From CAZPXH01 sp964591085 (GTDB lineage Bacteria; Spirochaetota; Spirochaetia; DSM-27196; CAZPXH01), in contig CAZPXH010000010.1 in assembly GCA_964591085.1 (NCBI GenBank), forward strand, positions 28,931 through 92,930: a stretch of DNA of 64,000 nt, in the 5' to 3' direction. A program made the position numbers and the translations under genes. This document shows positions 57,663 to 64,000 of this stretch, piece by piece; within the stretch, counting starts at the first letter, position 1; every line of letters starts with the position of its first letter. Under the pieces are notes generated by a model. The model saw only the letters and a program-made list of their open reading frames with translations. It made no database searches and had not been told where the DNA came from.

Positions 57663-58205
57663 TTAACTGTACAGACCTGCGCTGGCGAGCCAGGCAAGAA
57701 TGACAGCGATGGGACCGGTCACCATGCGGCTGAACAGCACGGCCGGAACACCGATCTCAACGGTGTAGGGCTCGGCTTCACCGAGGGACAGACCAACCGG
57801 GATGAAGTCACAACCAACCTGAGGGTTGATAGCGAACAGTGCCGGCAGCGAGAACTGCGGGTTAATGTTTCCCCGCCCGATCTCGACACCGATCAGCGTA
57901 CCGATGATCTGCGCGATGACAGCACCGGGGCCGAGCAGTGGCGAGAGGATCGGGAAGCCTACGATGACCGACAGAATCAGAAGACCAACGATGTTGCCTG
58001 CAAGCGCGGTCAGACCGTTGGCAATCCAGTCACCGATACCAGTAGCAAGAATGATACCGATGATGAGGGAGATGAATGCCATGAACGGCAGAACGTTCTT
58101 GACAACCTGATCAATGGTGTCGCGACCCGCCTGATAGAGGGCACCGACAACGCCACCGACTCCGCGGCCGATGGACTCAAGGACGCCAGTAATTCCCTTA
58201 GCCAT
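57663..58205 (-). CDS. PTS glucitol/sorbitol-specific IIC' (C-terminal SrlE equivalent), free-standing
   Basis: 180 aa membrane protein equivalent to the C-terminal half of SrlE: YQAGRDTIDQVVKNVLPFMAF, IGDWIANGLTAL, FPILSPLLGPGAVIAQIIG and ALFAINPQVGCDFIPVGLSLGE. Four or so hydrophobic segments. With SrlA it forms the sugar-translocating unit. ATG follows the srlA stop by 3 nt, and the free-standing IIB gene starts 23 nt after its own stop. The split falls at the normal domain border of SrlE. Confidence 0.9.
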   Translation of the reverse strand: MAKGITGVLESIGRGVGGVVGALYQAGRDTIDQVVKNVLPFMAFISLIIGIILATGIGDWIANGLTALAGNIVGLLILSVIVGFPILSPLLGPGAVIAQIIGTLIGVEIGRGNINPQFSLPALFAINPQVGCDFIPVGLSLGEAEPYTVEIGVPAVLFSRMVTGPIAVILAWLASAGLYS

Positions 58206-58208
58206 TAC

Positions 58209-58739
58209 CTACGCCTCCTTCTTCCACATAGCCTTGGTCAGGAACTCCGTGACGATTCCACGGATGAAAATGACCACCAAACCAACCAGCAGGTAGCGGA
58301 TGGCAAGGTCACCAAGACCGAGGCCGAGCTCGGTGATACCGGCGGCAATACCAGACCACACGAAGATCTCACCAGGATTGATGTGCGGGAACAGTCCAAG
58401 CGGCGGGTGCACATAGGACACCGCAGCGTCGTAGAACGCTGGCTTGTACTTCTCCGGCAGGAACCGACCCATGGTGTAGGCCATCGGGTTGGTCAGGAAG
58501 AAAACGGCCAGGAACGGCAGCACGATGTAGCGGATGGGATAAAAGATGATCCCGTCCCGTGCGGCCCATTCACCGACCTTGTTGATCCGCTCCGGCCCGA
58601 TCAGCGCAATCAGCGCGTTGACGCCGGTAAGCAGAACGACGAGCGTTGGAATGATGCCCGTCACCAGGCCCAGGAAAGTCGATCCACCCTGCTGGAAAAG
58701 ACCTATGAAGCCTTCGGCAAAATTCGCAAGACCTTGCAT
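58209..58739 (-). CDS. srlA: PTS glucitol/sorbitol-specific IIC component
   Basis: 176 aa membrane protein of the SrlA/GutA family: FAEGFIGLFQQGG, LVTGIIPTLVVLLTGVNALI, PFLAVFFLTNPMAYTMGRF and NPGEIFVWSGIAAGI. Length equals that of E. coli SrlA. It forms the channel with IIC'. AGGAGG lies about 4 nt before the ATG. First structural PTS gene after gutM. Confidence 0.92.
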   Translation of the reverse strand: MQGLANFAEGFIGLFQQGGSTFLGLVTGIIPTLVVLLTGVNALIALIGPERINKVGEWAARDGIIFYPIRYIVLPFLAVFFLTNPMAYTMGRFLPEKYKPAFYDAAVSYVHPPLGLFPHINPGEIFVWSGIAAGITELGLGLGDLAIRYLLVGLVVIFIRGIVTEFLTKAMWKKEA

Positions 58740-58792
58740 ATTGCCTCCTCAAGACGTTCTATCCGCGTCAACGACGCGGTTCCAAAACAAAC

Positions 58793-59320
58793 TCAGGCGC
58801 GGGCCTCGTCCGCGGCAGGCTCCTGCTCCCGCGTCCCAGCTCCGTCGCTCTCGGCAGCATGTGTGTCTTTCTGCTGCCCGCTCTCCGCGGCTTCCTGCGC
58901 CGCGAGATTTGCATCCGCCTCCGCCTGCCGTTCATCCTGGCGCCGAATGAAACCCGCGGAATGCTGGAATGCCTGCCAAAGCTTCTTCTTCACTTCGGCT
59001 GGTGGCTCACCGTTCTCAATGTCATCCAGGGTCAGGCCCACCACTTCCGGAACGGGCTTGATGTTGGCGAATACCGTGACACCGGACAGCCTGCCGGCCG
59101 CCACAATTCGGCGCTCTGCATCCGTGGTGAGCACTCCGTAAACCTTGCCCCGCCAGTTGGATCCGGCCATTCCCACGGCGGTGCCCTGCGGATCGCCGAG
59201 CTTCCGCTGCCTTGACACGGCAAGGTGAAAGCGGCGGCCCTGCAGCGAGCTAAGAATGATCTGCAGTACCCAGACAAAGGCGAGAAGCCCAAGCACAACT
59301 CCAATTGACTGTCTGTCCAT
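58793..59320 (-). CDS. gutM: GutM-family glucitol operon activator
   Basis: 175 aa. An N-terminal membrane helix (IGVVLGLLAFVWVLQIILSSL) is followed by the GutM-typical RRFHLAVSRQRKLGDPQGTAVGMAGSNWRGKVYGVLTTD. The C-terminal third is a Glu/Ala-rich tail longer than in E. coli GutM. GutM activates the glucitol operon in E. coli, with a membrane location here. ATG 59320 follows the regulator stop by 2 nt and uses its GGAAGG; the extension to 59404 overlaps that gene. Confidence 0.85.
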   Translation of the reverse strand: MDRQSIGVVLGLLAFVWVLQIILSSLQGRRFHLAVSRQRKLGDPQGTAVGMAGSNWRGKVYGVLTTDAERRIVAAGRLSGVTVFANIKPVPEVVGLTLDDIENGEPPAEVKKKLWQAFQHSAGFIRRQDERQAEADANLAAQEAAESGQQKDTHAAESDGAGTREQEPAADEARA

Positions 59321-59322
59321 GA

Positions 59323-60282
59323 TTACGATGCTTCCTTTCCGACCGCGCGCTTCACCAGAAGCTCCCTGGCGGTGGCCGCATCCGTGACAAGGACGGTGAA
59401 CCACTTGCCCTGCGCGGCCGCCCGGATTGCGCCAACCTTGTCCGGTCCCGCCGCAACCGCAATCACGGTGGGGATTCTCCGGAGCGCCTCCGGTCCGATT
59501 CCAATAACCCGCCGGTTGAACGCAACCGGCAGCGGCTGGCCATCCGCGCCGAACTGGCAGGAGGTGATGTCTCCCGCAACGCCGCCGGCGAGCAGCTCAG
59601 CCTCCTCTTCCTCATCCAACAGGCCGCTGACCCGCAGGGAAGAGTCCCCGCTGGCAACGTTGCCCACACCAACCAGGGCGATGTCACTCCGCTCGGCAAG
59701 CCGGAGAGTCTCGCTGACGGTCTCTTCACCCAGCAGCGCATCCCGAAGCTCCGGACTTGCCACAACCAGGGGTGCGGGGAAGAAGCGGTAGTCTGCCGCC
59801 AGTTTCTCCGCAACCGTGCGCACCAGGTCCGGGCCGTCAATCCGTGCGTCCGGGCTGGCCGCCGAGCCCGAAAGCTGAACCACCTGCACGTTGCGCATCG
59901 GCAGGCGCGGCAGTTCATGCACCACAGACCGTAGGGTCCGGGACCAGGCAACGCCAAGGATGATGCCGTCCGCCACGTGGTCCTGCAGGCAATCGGCGCC
60001 CAGCCGACCAAGCGCTCGCCGCTGCATGAGCGGAGACTCCGCGCTCTCACAGACGTAGGCCGCCTTTAGTCCCAGCTCATCCTTCAGGCGCTTCTCCAGC
60101 CCGCTGTTCCGTGAGACCGGGATGTTGATGCGAATCTCCACGATGCCCCTCGTTCGCGCTTCTGTGAGTAGACGCGACACCATCGATCTGGACCGATGGA
60201 TTCGCCCGGCAATTTCGGACTGCCCCAGACCCTCTTCGAAGTACCAGCTGGCAACCTGTCCGAGCAGTGCGTCACGTCTCAT
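59323..60282 (-). CDS. SorC-family sugar-responsive regulator 1
   Basis: 319 aa from ATG 60282 (GTG 60294 adds 4). N-terminal HTH (WYFEEGLGQSEIAGRIHRSRSMVSRLLTEARTRGIVEI) and a C-terminal phosphosugar-binding domain of the SorC/DeoR-C type (GVAWSRTLRSVVHEL; VGVGNVASGDSSL; GDITSCQFGADG). Such regulators sense a phosphorylated sugar intermediate. It is cotranscribed with gutM. A second, only moderately similar SorC-type gene lies just upstream, so two ligands or two operators may be involved. Confidence 0.9.
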   Translation of the reverse strand: MRRDALLGQVASWYFEEGLGQSEIAGRIHRSRSMVSRLLTEARTRGIVEIRINIPVSRNSGLEKRLKDELGLKAAYVCESAESPLMQRRALGRLGADCLQDHVADGIILGVAWSRTLRSVVHELPRLPMRNVQVVQLSGSAASPDARIDGPDLVRTVAEKLAADYRFFPAPLVVASPELRDALLGEETVSETLRLAERSDIALVGVGNVASGDSSLRVSGLLDEEEEAELLAGGVAGDITSCQFGADGQPLPVAFNRRVIGIGPEALRRIPTVIAVAAGPDKVGAIRAAAQGKWFTVLVTDAATARELLVKRAVGKEAS

Positions 60283-60364
60283 CGCGGCATTCACATCCGT
60301 GCATCTCTATTCACGAATGCTTTCCATGCTGCGGCCACTTTGCACTGCCGTCAAGGAAAAAGTT

Positions 60365-61312
60365 TCAGCGGTCTGAAATCGTTACGAGGCCTTCTGCGGT
60401 TACCGCGTCTGTGACCAGGACATCAGCAAGACCGGAGCGCAGCACCGCTCGAAGCGGACCCTGTTTGTCCTGCCCTCCGGCAATGACCACCACCGTTGGG
60501 ACCTTCCGGGTCTGCTCCTCGCTGAGGGTGATGAGACGCTGGGAGACCGGGGTGGTGAGGATGCTGCCATCCGCCCGAGTGAACAGAAAGTTCATCACTG
60601 CCACCGCGCCCTGCTCGGCGAGGGCGTCCAGCTCCGCCGGCGGGAGCACGTGCTGACTGCGGATGCTGGCGCTCGGAGCAAGGCCGCTGGTGCCGACCAC
60701 CGCGCAATCAATGCGGTCCCACAGATCCCGGATTCGTTCAAAGCCGGAGTCAGCAAGGAGTTGCTGCGCAGTAGCGGCGCTGTCCACCAGCGCGGGCGAG
60801 TTCACCAGGTATGCTTTTCCGCCAAGCCGGTCCGCCCAGCTGCGGGCAATGCTATTGGGGTAGATTCCGGTCTCCTCCGCTCCCATCGCCCCGACCACCG
60901 GCACAACTCCGGGCTCCAGCGTGCTGTTGAGCGCAAGGGACTCGCCGACGCTGCGCAGGGTCTCCCCCCAGCTCACGCCAAGCAGGCCTCCGCGCGGCAT
61001 CAGACGAGGCAGGACGTCATCCAGGGCCACCGCCCAGTCACGCGGGTCTGGCTCCCCGCCTTCCCCGGCTGGGGTTATCACACACTCACGGATCTCGTAG
61101 TGCTGCTCTATCGCCAGCTCCAGGTCCGTGTAGCTTTCCGCGTCACTGTGGATTCGGATCTCAACGATGCCTTCCGTGCGGGCTCTGGTGAGTGAACGCG
61201 ACACCGTTGCGATGGAAACGTTGAGCCGCCGGGCGATGTCTTTCTGATTCAGGCCGCGCAGGTAGTACAGGCGGGAGATTTTCTGGAGTTGATCTCGCTC
61301 ACGAGCGTTCAT
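60365..61312 (-). CDS. SorC-family sugar-responsive regulator 2
   Basis: 315 aa. HTH RLYYLRGLNQKDIARRLNVSIATVSRSLTRARTEGIVEIRI and a SorC effector domain (LLGVSWGETLRSVGESL; VVGTSGLAPSASIRSQHVL; FLFTRADGSILTTPV). It diverges from the E1alpha gene across 129 bp that contain a GTGAA-N6-TTCAC element, so it may control both directions. An 82-bp gap before regulator 1 holds a related AAAGCATTC-type motif in reverse orientation. Confidence 0.9.
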   Translation of the reverse strand: MNARERDQLQKISRLYYLRGLNQKDIARRLNVSIATVSRSLTRARTEGIVEIRIHSDAESYTDLELAIEQHYEIRECVITPAGEGGEPDPRDWAVALDDVLPRLMPRGGLLGVSWGETLRSVGESLALNSTLEPGVVPVVGAMGAEETGIYPNSIARSWADRLGGKAYLVNSPALVDSAATAQQLLADSGFERIRDLWDRIDCAVVGTSGLAPSASIRSQHVLPPAELDALAEQGAVAVMNFLFTRADGSILTTPVSQRLITLSEEQTRKVPTVVVIAGGQDKQGPLRAVLRSGLADVLVTDAVTAEGLVTISDR

Positions 61313-61339
61313 GGCTTGACGGGCTTCCCCACAGGCGCT

Positions 61340-61365
61340 ATTATCGCCAGTGAAAAAGCATTCAC
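61340..61365. promoter_or_regulatory. Candidate SorC operator region between divergent operons
   Basis: GTGAAAAAGCATTCAC (61350-61365) is a GTGAA-N6-TTCAC inverted repeat. Next to it ATTATC (61340-61345) reads GATAAT on the minus strand, a possible -10 for regulator 2. The half-motif AAAGCATTC (61355-61363) recurs in inverse orientation as GAATGCTTT at 60315-60323, upstream of regulator 1. Confidence 0.45.
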
Positions 61366-61441
61366 ATTATGGAAATTTTTGCAACCGCCGCTACGGTCGG
61401 GAGCTTGGGCGCGATTGCAACGATGATAACGGAGGACAGGG

Positions 61442-62431
61442 ATGGCACAGGCAACGGCAACGCGAGCTGAAGAACTCGGCCTGGATGCAACCTCATTGCG
61501 GGGCATGCTGGAGACGATGTACCAGATTCGGGCCTTTGAGGAGAAAGTTGCGTACTTCTTCTCACGCGGCATGATTCATGGTACCACGCATCTCTACGTC
61601 GGGGAAGAAGCGACTGCGGTCGGTGTTATCTCTAATCTTTCTGACGAAGACCTGATTACCAGCACACACCGCGGGCATGGCCACACCATCGCCAAAGGTA
61701 TTGACCTGGACCGGATGATGGCCGAGCTCCTGGGTAAGGCAAACGGCTACTGCAAGGGTAAGGGCGGCAGCATGCACATTGCCGACCTCACCCGCGGAAA
61801 CCTTGGGGCGAACGGCATTGTCGCAGGTGGAATCCCCATTGCCGTTGGCGCCGCCCTCTCCCTGCGGATGCGCGGCGAGGACCGCGTTGTGGTCTGTTTC
61901 TTTGGGGATGGTGCGCTCAACGAGGGCAGCTTTCACGAGGCGGTAAACATGGCCGCGGTCTGGAACCTGCCGGTGATCTTTGTATGCGAGGACAACCAGT
62001 ACGGAATGTCCATGAGCCGTCACTCCAGCATCAAGATCAAGGATCTGTCTGAGCGGGCCAAAGCCTACGGAATCCCGGGGGAGACAGTGGACGGCCAGGA
62101 CGTGTTTGCGGTCTACGAGGCCACCAAACGTGCCAAGGAGTACGTGCGTACCGATGGGCCCGTGCTGATTGTCAGCGAAACCTATCGCTACCTGGGACAC
62201 TCCAAGAGTGACGCCAACAAGTACCGGACCAAGGAAGAGATTGCGGAGTGGAAGAAGAAGGACCCGATCCTGAAGCTCCGCGCGTACATGACGGAGAACA
62301 AGGTGGCCAGGGAAAAGGAGCTGGATGAGATAGAGGCAAAGGCTCGGCAGGCAATTGAGGACGCCGTGGAGTTTGCCCAGGGAAGCCCCGATCCGGACCT
62401 CAGTGACATCCTGAACGACGTCTATGCCTGA
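61442..62431 (+). CDS. Thiamine-diphosphate dehydrogenase E1 alpha subunit (pyruvate/acetoin type)
   Basis: 329 aa, E1alpha of a 2-oxoacid or acetoin dehydrogenase complex. ThDP motif GDGALNEGSFHEAVNMA ending in EDNQYG; N-terminal MYQIRAFEEKVAYFFSRG and HRGHGHTIAKG; a RYLGHSKSD segment. The length and MHGxxHL-like IHGTTHLYVGEEA resemble AcoA-type E1. Forms a heterotetramer with the next gene product. ACGGAGGA lies 6-7 nt before the ATG. Divergent from SorC regulator 2. Confidence 0.92.
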   Translation: MAQATATRAEELGLDATSLRGMLETMYQIRAFEEKVAYFFSRGMIHGTTHLYVGEEATAVGVISNLSDEDLITSTHRGHGHTIAKGIDLDRMMAELLGKANGYCKGKGGSMHIADLTRGNLGANGIVAGGIPIAVGAALSLRMRGEDRVVVCFFGDGALNEGSFHEAVNMAAVWNLPVIFVCEDNQYGMSMSRHSSIKIKDLSERAKAYGIPGETVDGQDVFAVYEATKRAKEYVRTDGPVLIVSETYRYLGHSKSDANKYRTKEEIAEWKKKDPILKLRAYMTENKVAREKELDEIEAKARQAIEDAVEFAQGSPDPDLSDILNDVYA

Positions 62432-62442
62432 GGAGTACCACA

Positions 62443-63492
62443 ATGGCAGAAACAAGCACTAAGACAAGCGCTGAAGCGCAAACCAGTACCACAGGCGGCC
62501 CTGCCTCAGGCAAGACCAGAGAGATGACCTACGCCGAGGCAATCCGGGACGCCATGACGCTGGAAATGCGCCGGGACCCTTCCGTCTTTGTGATGGGCGA
62601 GGACATCGGTGTGTACGGCGGTGCCTTTGGTGTGACCGTAGGGATGATTGAGGAGTTTGGCGAGGAACGTATTCGCGATACGCCCATCAGTGAGGCCGCG
62701 ATTGTCGGCGCGGCCGCCGGCGCGGCTGTCACCGGAATGCGGCCCATTGCCGAAATCCAGTTCAGCGACTTCCTGACGATCAGCAGTGACCAGCTGATCA
62801 ACCAGGCCGCAAAGATGCGCTACATGTTTGGTGGTGAGGCACGCGTGCCGATGGTGGTGCGCGCGCCAGCCGGCAGTGGCACGGGCGCCGCGGCCCAGCA
62901 TTCCTCCAGCATGGAAGCGTGGTGGGCGCACGTCCCGGGCCTGAAGGTGGTGATTCCCTCAACGCCCGCGGACGCCAAGGGGCTGCTCACTGCGGCGATC
63001 CGGGATGACAATCCGGTGGTCTTCCTGGAGCAGAAGCTGCTGTACCGCGTGAAGGGAGAAGTTCCGGAGGGCGAGTACGTGATTCCCCTGTCACAGACAG
63101 ACGTCAAGCGGGAGGGAAGCCACGTCACCGTTGTCACCTGGGGACGCATGGTCACCAGATGCCTGGAGGTGGCGGAGGAGCTGGCCAAGGAGGGCATTGA
63201 GCTGGAGGTGGTGGATCCCCGAACCCTCCTTCCGCTGGATGAGAAGCCCATCATTGACAGCGCGATCAAGACCGGACACGTGGTCATTGTTCACGAGGCG
63301 GTGCAGACAGGCGGCTACGGCGGTGAAATCGCCGCCCGCATTGCGGATAGCGAGGCTTTCTATCATTTGGACGCCCCCATCAAGCGGCTCGGCGGGACGG
63401 ACGTGCCCATTCCGTACAACCCGGTGCTTGAGGCCAACGTGGTTCCCACCCACGAGACCATCACCGCAGCAGTTCGCGCCGTTCTGGGCTAG
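62443..63492 (+). CDS. Thiamine-diphosphate dehydrogenase E1 beta subunit (pyruvate/acetoin type)
   Basis: 349 aa. An unusual Thr/Ser-rich N-terminal extension of about 25 residues precedes the canonical MTYAEAIRDAMTLEMRRDPSV start. Then come GEDIGVYGGAFGVT, EIQFSDFLTISSDQLINQAAK and GSGTGAAAQHSSSMEAWWAHVPG, and the C-terminal transketolase domain (VVDPRTLLPLDEKPI; EAVQTGGYGGEIAA). Catalytic partner of E1alpha, from which it is 11 nt away. The E2 gene follows after 5 nt. Confidence 0.92.
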   Translation: MAETSTKTSAEAQTSTTGGPASGKTREMTYAEAIRDAMTLEMRRDPSVFVMGEDIGVYGGAFGVTVGMIEEFGEERIRDTPISEAAIVGAAAGAAVTGMRPIAEIQFSDFLTISSDQLINQAAKMRYMFGGEARVPMVVRAPAGSGTGAAAQHSSSMEAWWAHVPGLKVVIPSTPADAKGLLTAAIRDDNPVVFLEQKLLYRVKGEVPEGEYVIPLSQTDVKREGSHVTVVTWGRMVTRCLEVAEELAKEGIELEVVDPRTLLPLDEKPIIDSAIKTGHVVIVHEAVQTGGYGGEIAARIADSEAFYHLDAPIKRLGGTDVPIPYNPVLEANVVPTHETITAAVRAVLG

Positions 63493-63497
63493 GAATC

Positions 63498-64000
63498 ATG
63501 GCTACTGAAATCATCATGCCCAAGGCCGGAATGGCCATGGAGCAGGGAACCATCATCCAGTGGCTGAAGCAGCCGGGCGACTACGTTGAGACCGGCGAGA
63601 TCCTGCTGGAGATTGAGACTGACAAGGTTTCCATGGAGGTTGAGGCGGAGACGTCCGGCTACCTGCTGAAGACGCTCTACGGTCCGGGTGACGAAGTTCC
63701 AGTCATCCAGACCATCGGTTGGATTGGGGAAAAGGACGAAGCCGTCCCGTCCGGAGGTGGTGACGCTGGTTCCTCTGCAGCGAAAGCCCCACCGGTCGGT
63801 GACGGTCCGTCCGCGAACGGTTTCGAGGCTCACGAGGTCGGCGCCGGCTCGGTCCGCGCCACCCCGGCCGCGCGAGCGCTTGCCCGTGAGCACGGGCTGG
63901 ATCTCAAGCGCGCCGGCACCAGTGGGGCCGACGCGGTGGTCCACCGGTCTGATGTGGAGGCACTGCTATCCTCCGCCGAGACCGGCGCCGGACAGCGGGT
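63498..64000 (+). CDS. Dihydrolipoamide acyltransferase E2, N-terminal part (runs off the window)
   Basis: 167 codons visible. Lipoyl domain 1-80 with the lipoylated Lys43 in EIETDKVSMEVEAE; a Gly/Ser/Ala/Pro linker (about 82-115); then the peripheral-subunit-binding domain RATPAARALAREHGLDL (about 118-155). The catalytic acyltransferase domain lies beyond the window edge. Third gene of the E1-E2 operon; an E3 gene may follow outside. Confidence 0.9.
   Translation, partial: MATEIIMPKAGMAMEQGTIIQWLKQPGDYVETGEILLEIETDKVSMEVEAETSGYLLKTLYGPGDEVPVIQTIGWIGEKDEAVPSGGGDAGSSAAKAPPVGDGPSANGFEAHEVGAGSVRATPAARALAREHGLDLKRAGTSGADAVVHRSDVEALLSSAETGAGQR

Overview
The window is about 64 kb of GC-rich (roughly 60%), densely packed bacterial chromosome that reads as a free-living spirochaete (order Spirochaetales). 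The best marker is a full-length cytoplasmic filament protein CfpA gene (30513-32471), a family known from Treponema and relatives. It sits in a cfpA / unknown / PPDK-like gene order that I recall from Treponema. Product names come from motif and family recognition by eye; no similarity search was run. No rRNA, tRNA, CRISPR array, insertion sequence or prophage was recognised.

Layout. 1-10.9 kb: an exported protein cut by the window edge coupled to a serine-palmitoyltransferase-like enzyme; trmH, a nucleoside hydrolase and rpiA facing a BMP-family ligand-binding protein that has no signal peptide; a STAS/ATPase-like gene pair (module 1); rlmD, pncB and an MFS carrier. 10.9-17.5 kb: an O-methyltransferase, then lexA-imuA-imuB-dnaE2, a complete SOS mutasome operon whose promoter spacer holds a perfect LexA-type palindrome. 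17.5-30.4 kb: a class III cyclase, a broken DUF72 gene, msrA, a second STAS/ATPase-like pair (module 2), an Eis-like acetyltransferase, a PAP2-like membrane protein, a GNAT-Nudix fusion, a DUF2161 nuclease-fold protein, a sodium:solute symporter with a tiny membrane partner, a MinD/FlhG-type ATPase and a large single-span protein.

30.5-36 kb: cfpA, an unknown gene and a PPDK-like protein whose ATP-binding half has lost its signature residues while the phospho-histidine and PEP/pyruvate half is intact. 36-50.7 kb: small unknown proteins, a three-gene DUF350 membrane operon, a ferredoxin, a beta-propeller-type lipoprotein, a CstB-like persulfide dioxygenase/rhodanese with a DUF427 gene, a ThuA/Gfo-Idh pair, corA, an S10 peptidase, and a lipoprotein/outer-membrane protein pair. 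50.9-52.2 kb: a 109-bp tandem repeat array interrupted by a 100-N assembly gap, abutting a VapBC-type toxin-antitoxin pair. 52.2-53.3 kb: two YeeE/YedE half-transporters.

53.4-64 kb: a ten-gene leftward cluster (two SorC-family regulators, GutM, glucitol-type IIC, split IIB/IIC', IIA, a SAF-domain dehydrogenase, HPr, Enzyme I), essentially a self-contained PTS, diverging from a 2-oxoacid dehydrogenase E1alpha-E1beta-E2 operon that runs off the window. Many first genes of transcription units have a TAnnnT-like hexamer only 6-8 nt before the start codon and no Shine-Dalgarno sequence, which suggests that leaderless mRNAs are common here.
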